Of a stretch of 64,000 bases of DNA, positions 1-9,293 are shown one piece after another. A program made the translations under genes and the position numbers. Location: assembly GCF_026340655.1 (NCBI RefSeq), contig NZ_JAPEOZ010000001.1:6448001-6512000 (forward strand), written 5' to 3'. The notes below the pieces were generated by a model, which made no database searches, was not told the origin of the DNA, and worked only from the letters and a program-made list of their open reading frames with translations. Positions within the stretch are counted from its first letter, which is position 1, and every line of letters begins with the position of its first letter. The stretch comes from Streptomyces sp. NBC_01275 (GTDB lineage Bacteria; Actinomycetota; Actinomycetes; Streptomycetales; Streptomycetaceae).

Positions 1-1152
1 CGGTTCGCCGGCACCTTCTCCCCCGTGCTCCTCGCCGGGGCCTTCCTGCTGCCGCCGCCCGCGGCCGCGCTCGTCCCGTTGCCGGGGGCCCTGTTCTCGT
101 ACGTCGAGCAGGGCCCCTTCGCGCTGCGCCGCGGCTGGCGGGCCGCCCGGTCCTCCCTCGCGGTGTGGGCCGCCTCGACGGTGCACTGGGCGCTCGGCGG
201 GCGGGACGCCGTGGTCGACTCCGACGTGCCGTACGCGCTGCTGCCGGCGGGCGCGGCCGTGCTGGTGTTCTGCGCCGCGCTCGCCCTCCTGGACGGCGGG
301 ATGCTCGGCCTCGCCGAGGGGCTGCCGCCGTGGCGGGTCTGCCGGGGCCTGTTCCTGCGCTCCCTCGCGCCCCTCGCCGTGCACGGGCTGGCCGGGCTGA
401 TGATGGCCGTGCTCTGGCGCAGCCCGTACGGGCCGGTCGCCGCGCTGCTCGTGCTGTTCCCGATGGGCGTGTCCTGGTGGGTGTTCGCGCAGTACCACCG
501 GGAGCGCGCCGCCCACCAGGCGACGATCCGCGCGCTGGTGCAGGCCGTCGACCTCAAGGACGGGTACACGCGCGGGCACAGCGAACGGGTCGGACAGGCC
601 TCGATGCTGATCGCGCGCGAGCTGGGCATGGACGACGCCCGCGTCGAGCTGCTGCGCTTCGCAGGCATCCTGCACGACGTCGGCAAGCTCGGCGTGCCCA
701 CCCGGCTGCTGCGCAAGGACGGGCCGCTGACCCCCGAGGAGCGGCGCGTGATCGAGCTGCACCCGGAGTACGGGCACGAGATCACCCGTGGCATCTCCTT
801 CCTCGGCGAGGCCCGCTCGGCGATCCTCCACCACCACGAGCGCATCGACGGCAGCGGCTACCCGTACGGGCTGGCGGGCGGTCAGATCCCGGAGCCGGCC
901 CGGGTGGTCGCCGTCGCGGACGCCTTCGACGCGATGACGTCCACCCGGTCCTACAGCAGGGCCCGGCCGGTGGACGCGGCCCTGGCGGAGCTGCGGCGGT
1001 GCGCGGGGGCCCAGTTCGACCCCCGGATGGTCACGGCCCTGGCGCGGGTCGTGGAACGGGACGGCTGGCATCCCGTGGTCACCGCCGACGACCCCCCGGC
1101 CGCCGTCCCGCCCCAGCCCGCCGGCCCGGACCGCCCGGGAGTACGCCGATGA
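1..1152 (+). CDS. HD-GYP domain membrane protein (5' end outside window)
   Basis: Putative cyclic-di-GMP phosphodiesterase or signalling protein. The reading frame is open from base 1, so the true start lies to the left of the window. The first ~170 codons encode hydrophobic membrane segments. From about nt 520 on there is an HD-GYP domain: the metal-binding HDVGK at nt 676-690, a HHHE run near nt 829-840 and the GSGYP signature near nt 850-864, followed by DAFDAM. All hallmark residues of an active HD-GYP domain are present. It ends in TGA 31 nt before a second HD-domain gene on the same strand, so the two probably form an operon. The substrate is inferred from the family only. Confidence 0.85.
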   Translation, partial: RFAGTFSPVLLAGAFLLPPPAAALVPLPGALFSYVEQGPFALRRGWRAARSSLAVWAASTVHWALGGRDAVVDSDVPYALLPAGAAVLVFCAALALLDGGMLGLAEGLPPWRVCRGLFLRSLAPLAVHGLAGLMMAVLWRSPYGPVAALLVLFPMGVSWWVFAQYHRERAAHQATIRALVQAVDLKDGYTRGHSERVGQASMLIARELGMDDARVELLRFAGILHDVGKLGVPTRLLRKDGPLTPEERRVIELHPEYGHEITRGISFLGEARSAILHHHERIDGSGYPYGLAGGQIPEPARVVAVADAFDAMTSTRSYSRARPVDAALAELRRCAGAQFDPRMVTALARVVERDGWHPVVTADDPPAAVPPQPAGPDRPGVRR

Positions 1153-1183
1153 GCCCCGCCCCCGGCCACTCGGGAGAACGCCG

Positions 1184-2440
1184 ATGACCTCCCGTCGCCC
1201 CTGCCGCTCTCTCCTCGTGCTGCACTCCACGGCCGCTCTCCTCGCCGCCGGATCCCTCCTCGTCACCTTCCGTCACGGCGTCGAGGAGCGGCCCGTCGCC
1301 CTGGCCTTCGGGGTCCTCGTCGCCGTCGGCGAGCTGACCCTTCCCCGCTCCCGGTTCCGGCCCGGGCCCCGGGAGGCCGCGCCGCTCGGGGCCGCCGGGT
1401 CGTTGTCGTACGCGCTGCTCGGCGAGCACGCCGGGCATCCCACGCATCACGGGGTCGCCCAGGTCGTGGCGGTCGTCGTGGCCGCCTCGCTGCTGGGCTG
1501 TGTGCCGCAGCTCGCCCGGGGGCAGGGGCCCGTCCTGGACCATCTGGCCCGGCGCGTCCTGGCCGTCGGGTTCGCCGCGGTCTGCTTCCAGCCCCTCTAC
1601 AACCATGGGATGTTCGACCGCTGGCGGGGCCCCGGGTACGCGCTGCTGCTGCTCGCGCTGCTGGTCCTGACCGTGCTGTGCGACGCCGTGGTCGCCGCCG
1701 CGCTGGCCCGCTCCCGCACCGGCTGGCCCTTCGCCCCGCTGCTCCGCGACGAACTGCGGTCGGTGCCCGGCATCGGGTCGGCGGTGTGCGCGACGGGCGC
1801 GGTGATGGCGCTGGCGGTGGCCGTGGTCGGACTCTGGGCGCTGCCCGTGTTCTGTGTGCCGCTGCTGCTCACCCAGCTGTCCCTGCGCCGCTACGCGGCC
1901 GTCCGCGCCACCTACCGGCAGACCATCGCCTCCCTCGCCCGTGCCACCGAGATCGCCGGATACACCCCGGCCGGGCACGCCCGCCGGGTCGCCGCCCTCA
2001 GCCAGGCCGTGGGCCGGGACCTGCGCCTGACCGAGCCCGAGCTGACCGTCCTGGAGTACGCGGCCCTCATGCACGACATCGGCCAGCTCAGCCTCGTCGA
2101 CCCGGTCCCGGCCGGAGCCACCGCGGGTCTGCCGGCGGCCGAGCAGCGGCGGATCGCCCTGCTCGGCGGGGCCGTCGTCCGCCAGACCGGGGCGGACGCC
2201 CAGGTCGCCGCGGTCGTCGAGCGCCAGGCCGACCCCTACCCGGAGCAACCCCTCGCCGCCCGCATAATCAGGGCCGTGAACGCGTACGAGGAGAAGGTGC
2301 GCGACGCCGGTCCGGGCGGGCCCCTCACCGCACTGGAGGAACTGCGGCTGGGGACCGGCGGGGAGTACGCGCCCGAGGTGGTCGAGGCCCTGGCCAGGGT
2401 GCTGTCACGTGGTTGTCTGACTCTGCCCGGGAGTGGGTAA
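1184..2440 (+). CDS. membrane protein with degenerate HD domain
   Basis: Encodes 418 aa. The N-terminal half is a run of hydrophobic segments; the C-terminal half, from about residue 240, is an HD domain with the pair MHDIGQLS. Unlike the gene just upstream, it lacks the downstream HHE and GxGYP signatures, so it is either a plain HD hydrolase or a catalytically altered sensor. The ATG start is preceded by a GGGAGA stretch 5-10 nt upstream. It looks like a diverged duplicate of the HD-GYP gene 31 nt upstream and is presumably co-transcribed. Its function is unknown beyond a probable signalling role. Confidence 0.8.
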   Translation: MTSRRPCRSLLVLHSTAALLAAGSLLVTFRHGVEERPVALAFGVLVAVGELTLPRSRFRPGPREAAPLGAAGSLSYALLGEHAGHPTHHGVAQVVAVVVAASLLGCVPQLARGQGPVLDHLARRVLAVGFAAVCFQPLYNHGMFDRWRGPGYALLLLALLVLTVLCDAVVAAALARSRTGWPFAPLLRDELRSVPGIGSAVCATGAVMALAVAVVGLWALPVFCVPLLLTQLSLRRYAAVRATYRQTIASLARATEIAGYTPAGHARRVAALSQAVGRDLRLTEPELTVLEYAALMHDIGQLSLVDPVPAGATAGLPAAEQRRIALLGGAVVRQTGADAQVAAVVERQADPYPEQPLAARIIRAVNAYEEKVRDAGPGGPLTALEELRLGTGGEYAPEVVEALARVLSRGCLTLPGSG

Positions 2441-2545
2441 CCGATGGGTAATGAGCGGCCTTCCAGCCACACGTGGTTGGATGCGAGGGAGAGAGAGTCC
2501 GGGGGCACTGGCCAGCCCACACCACGGAACTGGCAGGCGGGAATC

Positions 2546-3526
2546 GTGAGGATCTTCGGCAAGGGACGGCACCGGCCCTCCGCCTCCTGGCGGCAGGCCA
2601 CGGATCGCGCGTTCACGCTGATCGGCGACGGACGGTACGAGGACGCGGGCGCGCTGTTGACACGTGCCGCCGACCTGGAGCCCTGGCTGTCCGAGTCCTG
2701 GTTCAACCTCGCCCTGCTGCACAAGTTCCGGCACGACTGGGAGCAGGCCCGCTCGGCCGGCCTCAGGGCCGTCGCCCTGCTCGACCGGGAGACCGGGGCC
2801 CCCGACTGGTGGAACGTCGGCATCGCGGCCACCGCCCTGCAGGACTGGCCGCTGGCCCGCCGCGCCTGGCAGGCGTACGGGCTGCGGGTGCCCGGCGGTG
2901 CGACCGCCTCCGGCGAGCCCGTCGGCATGGACCTGGGCAGCGCGGCCGTACGGCTGTCGCCGGAGGGGGAGGCCGAGGTGGTGTGGGGGCGGCGGCTGGA
3001 CCCCGCGCGGATAGAGGTGCTGTCCATTCCGCTGCCGTCCTCCGGGCGGCGCTGGGGCGAGGTCGTGCTGCACGACGGGGTTCCGCACGGTGAGCGGACC
3101 ACCTCCACCGGGCACTCCTATCCCGTCTTCGACGAGATCGAGCTGTGGGCGCCCTCGCCGGTGCCCACCTGGGTGGTCCTCCTGGAGGCCGCGGGCGAGG
3201 CCGACCGGGACGCGTTGGAGCAGCTGGCCGCGGACGCGGGGTTCGCGGCGGAGGACTGGTCGTCGTCGGTGCGGCTGCTGTGCCGGATGTGCTCGGAGTC
3301 GCGGATGCCGTCCGACGAGGGCGACGGTGAGCATCTCGATCCGCACGATCACAGTGAGCCAGGGCATCCGGGGCCGCTCGGGCACCGGACGGACGGGCAG
3401 CTGTGGGTGCCGGAGCGGGAGTGCGGGGTGGCTGCGCCGGCTGGGCTGGTGAGGGGGCTGTTGGACGGGTGGGTTGCAGACAGCCCCGATTCCAGGGACT
3501 GGCGGGATTTGGAAGAGGTCTGCTGA
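2546..3526 (+). CDS. tetratricopeptide-repeat-like protein
   Basis: Encodes about 326 aa from GTG 2546. An in-frame ATG exists at 2444, but its extra 34 residues look like non-coding sequence, and GTG 2546 is preceded by GGCGGGAA at a suitable distance and begins a well-folded-looking region. Residues 15-120 resemble TPR helices, with the pattern of small and aromatic residues seen in [11 protein letters not shown] and [11 protein letters not shown]. The C-terminal part has a conserved [10 protein letters not shown] stretch followed by histidine/aspartate-rich sequence that might bind metal. It is likely a scaffold protein of unknown partner. The start choice is an inference. Confidence 0.65.
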   Translation: MRIFGKGRHRPSASWRQATDRAFTLIGDGRYEDAGALLTRAADLEPWLSESWFNLALLHKFRHDWEQARSAGLRAVALLDRETGAPDWWNVGIAATALQDWPLARRAWQAYGLRVPGGATASGEPVGMDLGSAAVRLSPEGEAEVVWGRRLDPARIEVLSIPLPSSGRRWGEVVLHDGVPHGERTTSTGHSYPVFDEIELWAPSPVPTWVVLLEAAGEADRDALEQLAADAGFAAEDWSSSVRLLCRMCSESRMPSDEGDGEHLDPHDHSEPGHPGPLGHRTDGQLWVPERECGVAAPAGLVRGLLDGWVADSPDSRDWRDLEEVC

Positions 3527-3546
3527 TTTCTTCGGCCGCGGCTTCG

Positions 3547-3581
3547 TCGTGGCTTGTCGCGCAGTTCCCCGCGCCCCTTTC
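3547..3581. repeat. dispersed Streptomyces intergenic element (GCGCAGTTCCCCGCGCCCCT type)
   Basis: The core TCGCGCAGTTCCCCGCGCCC lies between the TPR gene and peptide deformylase. This string is familiar from intergenic spacers across many Streptomyces genomes. Its function is unknown. Recognition is from memory; a genome-wide count would settle it. Confidence 0.5.
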
Positions 3582-3651
3582 GGAGGCGCGCTCCCCGTAC
3601 CCTGTATCAGCAGCTTCAACCCCTGTTCGTATGAGGAAGGCATCGTCGGTC

Positions 3652-4302
3652 ATGGCGCAGCAGGACACCGATCAGCAGCACGTGGGCGTGCTCCCCGTGG
3701 ACGACGAGGGCTTCGTCATCGACACCGAGGGGACGGAAGAGCGCGAGCAGGCCTGGCGGGCGGCCGGGACCTCGCGGCCGATCACCGTCGTCGGGAACCC
3801 GGTGCTGCACAGGGAGTGCAGGGACGTCACCGAGTTCGGCGAGGAGCTCCAGCAGCTGGTCGCGGACATGTTCGCCGCGCAGCACGCCGCTGAGGGCGTC
3901 GGCCTGGCCGCCAACCAGATCGGCGTCGATCTGAAGGTCTTCGTCTACGACTGCCCCGACGACGAGGGCGCCCGGCACACCGGCGTCGTCTGCAACCCCA
4001 AGCTCGTCGAACTGCCCGCCGACAAGCGCCGGTTGGACGACAGCAACGAGGGCTGTCTGTCGGTGCCCACCGCGTACGCGCCGCTCGCCCGCCCCGACTA
4101 CGCCGAGGTGACCGGGCAGGACGAGAAGGGCAACCCGATCAAGGTGCGCGGCACCGGATACTTCGCTCGGTGTTTGCAGCACGAGACCGATCACCTCTAC
4201 GGGTACCTCTACATCGACCGTCTTTCCAAGCGCGAACGGAAGGACGCCCTGCGGCAGATGGCCGAGAACGAGCCCCGCTACCCCGTGGTCGCCAACGACT
4301 GA
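3652..4302 (+). CDS. def: peptide deformylase
   Basis: Removes the formyl group from the N-terminal methionine of nascent proteins; cytosolic metalloenzyme. All three family motifs are present: [10 protein letters not shown] (motif I), EGCLSVP with the metal-ligand Cys (motif II) and QHETDHLYG with the two metal-ligand His (motif III). The protein is 216 aa, longer than a typical ~170-190 aa enzyme because of an acidic N-terminal extension of about 40 residues, a form common in actinobacteria. ATG 3652 was chosen; GAGGAAGG ends 11 nt upstream. An ATG at 3631 is possible but lacks a ribosome-binding site. A strong terminator follows. Confidence 0.93.
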   Translation: MAQQDTDQQHVGVLPVDDEGFVIDTEGTEEREQAWRAAGTSRPITVVGNPVLHRECRDVTEFGEELQQLVADMFAAQHAAEGVGLAANQIGVDLKVFVYDCPDDEGARHTGVVCNPKLVELPADKRRLDDSNEGCLSVPTAYAPLARPDYAEVTGQDEKGNPIKVRGTGYFARCLQHETDHLYGYLYIDRLSKRERKDALRQMAENEPRYPVVAND

Positions 4303-4325
4303 CCGCCGTATCCCCGCATCCACCG

Positions 4326-4360
4326 ACGACGCCCGGCCGGACCCTCCGGCCGGGCGTCGT
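4326..4360 (+). terminator. terminator after peptide deformylase
   Basis: A perfect 15-bp stem (ACGACGCCCGGCCGG paired with CCGGCCGGGCGTCGT) closes a 5-nt loop 23 nt after the def stop codon. As is usual in Streptomyces, there is no long T tract. Confidence 0.85.
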
Positions 4361-4464
4361 TCGTATGTCCGTCGGACGTTCGATCGCTTACGCACATCTG
4401 CTGATCCATAACCAGTCATGCAGGGAGGGAATCTCGGCATGTTGGGGTAGTGAATGAAGCAAAT

Positions 4465-4479
4465 CCGTTCCCAGAACGG
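4465..4479. promoter_or_regulatory. candidate operator upstream of the albaflavenone genes
   Basis: The inverted repeat CCGTTC-CCA-GAACGG lies about 100 bp before the epi-isozizaene synthase start, in the only non-coding stretch that could hold its promoter. The binding protein is unknown. Confidence 0.35.
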
Positions 4480-4579
4480 TCAGTTGTAGGGCTGAATGGG
4501 AAGTGCGGGGATACGCAACGGCGCACGCCCGGCACGGCGGGAGGGGCGTGTGCCCACTGGAGGCTGAGAGGGGTTGTTC

Positions 4580-5677
4580 GTGCCAGCTTTCCCATACAGC
4601 ACCACATGCAGCACCACAGTGACGGTGACCGCTCCCGCGGTCCCGCCCTCGCTCTCTCTCCCGGTCATCGAGACGGCGTTTCCCCGGCAACTGCATCCGT
4701 ATTGGCCTCGGTTGCAGGACAGCACACGTTCCTGGCTGCTGGAAAAGCGGCTCATGCCGGCACACAAGGTCGCAGAATATGCCGACGGCTTGTGCTACAC
4801 CGACTTGATGGCGGGCTACTACCTCGGCGCACCCGACGAGGTCCTACAGGCCATCGCCGACTACAGCGCATGGTTCTTCGTCTGGGACGACCGGCACGAC
4901 CGCGACGTCGTGCACGGCCGGACCGGCGCATGGCGGCAGCTCAGGTTCCGCTTGCATGCGGCCCTGGACTCACCGACGGACCACCTGCGTCACAGGGATC
5001 CACTGGTAGCCGGGTTGGCGGACAGCGTGGGCCGGCTGTACTCCTTCCTTCCCGGCACCTGGAACACGCGGTTCGCCCGGCACTTCCACCGGGTGATCGA
5101 GGCGTACGACCGGGAATTCCGCAACCGTGTCGCAGGGCGGATACCGGGCGTCGAGGAATACCTCGCACTGCGTCGGCTCACCTTCGCGCACTGGATCTGG
5201 ACCGATCTGCTGGAGCCGAGCGCGGGACGCGAACTCCCGAATTCGGTGCGGAAACATCCGGCCTATCGGCGGGCGGCCCTCCTGAGCCAGGAATTCGCCG
5301 CCCTGTACAACGACCTCTGCTCGCTTCCCAAGGAATTGGCGGGCGACGAGGTGCACAATCTCGGAATCAGCCTCATCGCCCATGAGGGATTGACTCTGGA
5401 AGAGGCGGTCGATGAACTCAGGCGGCGCGTCGAGGAATGCATAACCGAGTTCCTCGCCGTCGAAAAGGATGTCCTGAGGCTCGCCGACCGGCTGACCGAC
5501 GGGACGGTCCACGGAAATGAGCTCGGCGTCGCCGTAAGGGCCTGCCTCGCGAATATGCGGAACTGGTTCAGTTCCGTCTACTGGTTCCACCACGAGTCCG
5601 GCCGTTACATGGTCGACAGCTGGGACGACCGGTCCACGCCCCCGTACGTCAACAACGAAGCGGCAGGTGAGAAATGA
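4580..5677 (+). CDS. cyc1: epi-isozizaene synthase (sesquiterpene cyclase)
   Basis: Cyclises farnesyl diphosphate to the tricyclic sesquiterpene epi-isozizaene, the first step to albaflavenone; cytosolic class I terpene cyclase needing Mg2+. The 365-aa protein carries the aspartate-rich motif DDRHD near residue 103, the NSE motif within NDLCSLPKE near residue 244, and a C-terminal [20 protein letters not shown] region that I recall as nearly identical to S. coelicolor SCO5222. GTG 4580 is preferred over TTG 4574 because it gives an N-terminus like the known enzyme (MPAFP.. versus MHAFP..) and has GAGAGGGG 7 nt upstream. Its stop codon overlaps the next ATG (ATGA), coupling it to the P450. Confidence 0.95.
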   Translation: MPAFPYSTTCSTTVTVTAPAVPPSLSLPVIETAFPRQLHPYWPRLQDSTRSWLLEKRLMPAHKVAEYADGLCYTDLMAGYYLGAPDEVLQAIADYSAWFFVWDDRHDRDVVHGRTGAWRQLRFRLHAALDSPTDHLRHRDPLVAGLADSVGRLYSFLPGTWNTRFARHFHRVIEAYDREFRNRVAGRIPGVEEYLALRRLTFAHWIWTDLLEPSAGRELPNSVRKHPAYRRAALLSQEFAALYNDLCSLPKELAGDEVHNLGISLIAHEGLTLEEAVDELRRRVEECITEFLAVEKDVLRLADRLTDGTVHGNELGVAVRACLANMRNWFSSVYWFHHESGRYMVDSWDDRSTPPYVNNEAAGEK

Positions 5678-7044
5678 CCGTCGAATCCGTGAAGCCCGCG
5701 ACGCCCGAAACGCCCGAGCTGCGTGAGCCGCCGCTCGCCGGTGGCGGAGTTCCGCTGCTCGGCCACGGCTGGCGGCTGGCCCGCGACCCGCTGGCCTTCC
5801 TGTCCCGGCTGCGCGACCACGGCGACGTGGTCCGTCTCAGGCTCGGCCCCAAGACGGTGTACGCCGTCACCGCGCCGGAGCTCGTGGGGGCACTCGCCCT
5901 CAGCCCCGACTACATCATCGCCGGACCCCTGTGGGAGTCCCTGGAGAGCCTGCTCGGCAAGCAGGGCGTGGCCACGGCCAACGGCGCACTGCACCGACGC
6001 CAGCGGCGCACCATCCAGCCCGCCTTCCGGCTCGACGCCATCCCCGGCTACGGGGCGATCATGGAGGAGGAGGCGCACGCGCTCGTCGAGCGCTGGACCC
6101 GGGGCGAGGTCCTCGACGTCACCGCGGAGTCCTTCCGGGTGTCCGTGCGCATCTCCGCCCGCTGTCTGATGCGCGGCAGCTACATGGACGCCCGGTCCGA
6201 GCGCATCACCTCCGCGCTCGCCACCCTGTTCGCCGGTATGTACCAGCGCATGGTGGTCCCTCTCGGTCCGCTTTATCGGGTACCGATTCCGGCCAACCGT
6301 GAATTCAACCGGGCGCTGGCCGATCTGCACCGGCTCGTGGACGAGATCGTCGCCGACCGCAGGGCATCCGGTCAAAAACCGGACGATTTGCTGACAGCTT
6401 TGCTGGAGGCGAAGGACGACAATGGCGACCCGATCGGGGAACAGGAGATCCACGACCAGGTCATCGCGATACTCACCCCGGGCAGCGAAACAGCCGGCTC
6501 TGTGGTCATGTCGCTGCTCCACGTCCTCACCGAGCACCCGGATCAGGTGGACAAGATCCGCGAGGAGGTGAATAACGTCGTCGGCGACCGGCCGGTCGCA
6601 TTCGACGACGTCCGAAAGCTGCGGCACACCGCCAATGTCGTGGTCGAGACCATGCGGCTGTATCCGGCCGTATGGATATTGACCCGGCGTGCGGTGGCCG
6701 ACACCGAGCTCGGGGGTTACCGCATTCCCGCCGACGCCGACATCGTCTACAGCCCGTACGCGGTCCAGCGCGATCCGCGGTCGTACGAGCGGCACGAGGA
6801 GTTCGACCCCGACCGCTGGCTCCCGGACCGCTCCAAGGAGGTGCCCAAGTACGCCATGACCCCGTTCGGCGTCGGCAACCGGAAGTGCCCGAGCGACCAC
6901 TTCTCGATGGCCGAGCTCACGCTGATCACCGCGGTGGTGGCGGCCGCGTTCCGCTTCGAGGAAGCGCCCGGCTCCGACCCCCGGACGCATATCGGCATCA
7001 CGCTCCGGCCGCGCCGGCTGAAGCTGCGGGCGATACCCGGGTGA
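5674..7044 (+). CDS. cyp170A1: cytochrome P450 CYP170A1-like (albaflavenone synthase)
   Basis: Oxidises epi-isozizaene in two steps via albaflavenols to the antibiotic ketone albaflavenone. The 456-aa protein has the P450 ExxR (ETMR) and the heme-ligand Cys in [11 protein letters not shown]. The residue after the Cys region is Pro-Ser-Asp rather than the usual Gly, and the I-helix reads TPGSETAGS where most P450s have AGxxT; I recall both features from CYP170A1. That enzyme is reported to have a second, terpene-synthase activity (farnesene) at a separate site, and this homologue may share it. The 4-nt overlap with the cyclase gene ensures coupled translation. No ferredoxin gene is adjacent. 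Confidence 0.93.
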   Translation: MTVESVKPATPETPELREPPLAGGGVPLLGHGWRLARDPLAFLSRLRDHGDVVRLRLGPKTVYAVTAPELVGALALSPDYIIAGPLWESLESLLGKQGVATANGALHRRQRRTIQPAFRLDAIPGYGAIMEEEAHALVERWTRGEVLDVTAESFRVSVRISARCLMRGSYMDARSERITSALATLFAGMYQRMVVPLGPLYRVPIPANREFNRALADLHRLVDEIVADRRASGQKPDDLLTALLEAKDDNGDPIGEQEIHDQVIAILTPGSETAGSVVMSLLHVLTEHPDQVDKIREEVNNVVGDRPVAFDDVRKLRHTANVVVETMRLYPAVWILTRRAVADTELGGYRIPADADIVYSPYAVQRDPRSYERHEEFDPDRWLPDRSKEVPKYAMTPFGVGNRKCPSDHFSMAELTLITAVVAAAFRFEEAPGSDPRTHIGITLRPRRLKLRAIPG

Positions 7045-7072
7045 GACGCGGGCAAGGTGCTCAAGGAGGGGC

Positions 7073-8038
7073 TCAGGCGACGGCCTGCGGCCCCCGGAAC
7101 GTGCGCCGGTAGGCGTTCGGCGTCGTGTCCAGGGCCCGTACGAACTGATGGCGCAGGGCGCTCGCCGTGCCGAAACCGGTACGCCAGGCGATCGCGTCCA
7201 TCGTCTCGTCCGTCGCCTCCAGCAGGTGCTGCGCCATCAGCACCCGCTGGCGCAGCAGCCAGCGGTAAGGGGTGGTGCCGGTCTCCTGCTGGAAGCGGCG
7301 GGCGAAGGTGCGCGGGGACATGTGGGCGCGGGCGGCGAGCTGTTCGACGGTGACCTCCTGGTCGAGGTGCCGTTCCATCCACACCAGCACCTCGCCGACC
7401 GTGTCGCACGGCGACGGGGGCAGCGGCCGCTTGATGTACTGGGCCTGGCCACCGTCCCGGTGCGGCGGCACGACCATCCGCCGGGCGATCCCGTTGGCGA
7501 CCTCGGGGCCCTGCTCCTTGCGGACGAGGTGCAGACAGGCGTCGATGCCGGCGGCCGTGCCGGCCGAGGTGATCACCGGGTCCTCGTCGACGTAGAGCAC
7601 GTCCGGTTCGACGGTCGTACGCGGATACTGCCGGGCCAGCTGCTGGGCGTGCCGCCAGTGCACCGCGCAGCGCCGCCCGTCCAGCAGCCCCGCCGCGCCC
7701 AGCACGAACACCCCGGAACAGACGCTGAGCACCCGCGTCCCCCGGTCCACCGCCCGGCGCAGCGCGTCGAGCAGCTCGGGCGGGAACTCCCGCTGCCCGT
7801 ACGTGTCCCCGGCCGGCACGGCGATCAGATCGGCGCTCTCCAGCCGCTCCAGCCCGTGCTCGGTGCTCACGCTGAAGCCCGCGTGCGTGGTCAGCGTCGG
7901 CCCCTCCGCCGAGGCGACCGCGAAGTCGTAGACCGGCAGCCCCTCGTCGCTGCGGTCGATCCCGAAGACCTCGCAGACGACCCCCAGCTCGAAGGGGTGC
8001 ACACCGTCGAGCAGGATCACGGCCACGTTGTTCAGCAT
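7073..8038 (-). CDS. nrdS: AraC-family regulator with DJ-1/PfpI-like domain (NrdS)
   Basis: 321 aa. Residues 1-190 form a class I glutamine-amidotransferase-like (DJ-1/PfpI) domain with a VCSGVFVLGAAGLL nucleophile-elbow-type segment containing Cys; residues ~215-320 hold two helix-turn-helix units of AraC type (..VEQLAARAHMSPRTFARRF.. and ..MDAIAWRTGFGTASALRHQF..). In S. coelicolor the third gene of the class Ia RNR operon nrdABS encodes an AraC-like protein in this position, hence the symbol. ATG 8038 fits the start of the conserved domain; no clear Shine-Dalgarno is seen. The 226-nt gap to nrdB holds a small opposite-strand ORF. Confidence 0.8.
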   Translation of the reverse strand: MLNNVAVILLDGVHPFELGVVCEVFGIDRSDEGLPVYDFAVASAEGPTLTTHAGFSVSTEHGLERLESADLIAVPAGDTYGQREFPPELLDALRRAVDRGTRVLSVCSGVFVLGAAGLLDGRRCAVHWRHAQQLARQYPRTTVEPDVLYVDEDPVITSAGTAAGIDACLHLVRKEQGPEVANGIARRMVVPPHRDGGQAQYIKRPLPPSPCDTVGEVLVWMERHLDQEVTVEQLAARAHMSPRTFARRFQQETGTTPYRWLLRQRVLMAQHLLEATDETMDAIAWRTGFGTASALRHQFVRALDTTPNAYRRTFRGPQAVA

Positions 8039-8130
8039 GACGCCAGTGTGCCCGAGGAGTGGCAGGAATTTGAAGGTGTACGGCAGTACTGCCACTGTCA
8101 GGAGTGTCGAGCAAGTACGAGGCTTACCTC

Positions 8131-8352
8131 ATGAACCTCATGAACGCACTCACCGGATACGCGGCCTTCCTGGCCTTCTTCCTCCTCCTCACGGCTCCGG
8201 CGCTCGTGGGACTTCTCCACGAGCGCCGGATCGACCGTCAGCTGAAGGCTTCGAGGACGGTGACTCAGAAGTCCTCGTCCAAGTCGACGGTGCCCTCCAC
8301 CGCGACCTGGTACGCCGAAGGACGGCGCTCGAAGAAGTTGGTCAGCTCCTGA
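8131..8352 (+). CDS. possible small membrane protein in the nrdB-nrdS gap
   Basis: About 73 aa from ATG 8131, preceded by ACGAGG with an 8-nt spacing. Residues 5-33 form a clear hydrophobic helix (TGYAAFLAFFLLLTAPALVG) followed by a charged ERRIDRQLKA tail, which looks like a genuine one-helix membrane protein. The last ~30 codons run antisense over the 3' end of nrdB, where the composition becomes unlike a protein, so the true product may be shorter or the tail merely tolerated. Its function is unknown. It sits on the opposite strand inside the nrdABS operon. Confidence 0.4.
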   Translation: MNLMNALTGYAAFLAFFLLLTAPALVGLLHERRIDRQLKASRTVTQKSSSKSTVPSTATWYAEGRRSKKLVSS

Positions 8353-9293
8353 ACGCCCTGCAGCTCCATGAAGGAGAACGGGTTCTCCGAGCCGTAGACC
8401 GGCGCGAAGCCGAGCCGCTGCAGCCGCTGGTCGGCGACGCACTCCAGGTACTGCCGCATCGACTCGGTGTTCATGCCCGGCAGCCCCTCGCCGCACAGGT
8501 CCCGGCCGAACTGCAGCTCGGCCTCGACGGCCTCCTTGAGCATGTCGGTGACCTGCTGCTGGAGCTGGTCGTCGAAGAGCTCCGGCTCCTCCTTGCGGAC
8601 GGTGTCGACGACCTCGAACGCGAAGGACATGTGCATGGTCTCGTCCCGGAACACCCAGTTGGTGCCGGTGGCGAGGCCGTGCAGCAGACCCCGGCTGCGG
8701 AACCAGTAGACGTAGGCGAAAGCGCCGTAGAAGAACAGGCCCTCGATGCACGCGGCGAAGCAGATCAGGTTGAGCAGGAAGCGGCGGCGGTCGGCCTGGG
8801 TCTCCAGCCGGTCCAGCTTCTCGACCTCGTTGATCCACTTGAAGCAGAACTCGGCCTTCTCGCGGATGGAGGGGATGTTCTCCACGGCGTCGAAGGCGGC
8901 GGCGCGGTCCTCCGGGTCGGGCAGGTACGTGTCCAGCAGCGTCAGATAGAACTGGACGTGCACGGCCTCCTCGAACAGCTGACGCGACAGATACAGGCGC
9001 GCCTCCGGGGAGTTGATGTGCTTGTACAGCGTCAGCACGAGGTTGTTCGCCACGATCGAGTCGCCCGTCGCGAAGAACGCGACCAGCCGGCCGATCATGT
9101 GCTGCTCGCCCTCGGACAGCTTCGCCAGGTCGGTGACGTCCGAGTGGAGGTCGACCTCCTCCACGGTCCAGGTGTTCTTGATGGCGTCCCGGTAGCGCTC
9201 GTAGAAGTCCGGGTAGCGCATCGGGCGCAGGGTGAGCTCGAAGCCCGGGTCGAGCAGGTTCTTGGCAGACGCAGCTTTGGCTTCGCTGGACAT
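8265..9293 (-). CDS. nrdB: class Ia ribonucleotide reductase, small (R2) subunit
   Basis: Houses the di-iron/tyrosyl-radical cofactor that NrdA needs to reduce ribonucleotides to deoxyribonucleotides in the presence of oxygen. 342 aa. The expected metal ligands are visible: Asp in ATGDSIV, Glu and His in EEAVHVQFY, Glu in CIEGLFFY, and Glu/His in RDETMHM. A Tyr lies four residues after the first His (HVQFY), the place of the radical Tyr. The C-terminal tail is acidic (VDLDEDF), as needed for docking to the large subunit. Its ATG overlaps the nrdA stop codon by one base (TAATG). Confidence 0.95.
   Translation of the reverse strand: MSSEAKAASAKNLLDPGFELTLRPMRYPDFYERYRDAIKNTWTVEEVDLHSDVTDLAKLSEGEQHMIGRLVAFFATGDSIVANNLVLTLYKHINSPEARLYLSRQLFEEAVHVQFYLTLLDTYLPDPEDRAAAFDAVENIPSIREKAEFCFKWINEVEKLDRLETQADRRRFLLNLICFAACIEGLFFYGAFAYVYWFRSRGLLHGLATGTNWVFRDETMHMSFAFEVVDTVRKEEPELFDDQLQQQVTDMLKEAVEAELQFGRDLCGEGLPGMNTESMRQYLECVADQRLQRLGFAPVYGSENPFSFMELQGVQELTNFFERRPSAYQVAVEGTVDLDEDF

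Noticed and set aside
2444..2545. Earlier ATG start for the TPR protein
   Set aside because: The extra 34 residues are low-complexity and unlike a protein N-terminus; GTG 2546 has a ribosome-binding site.
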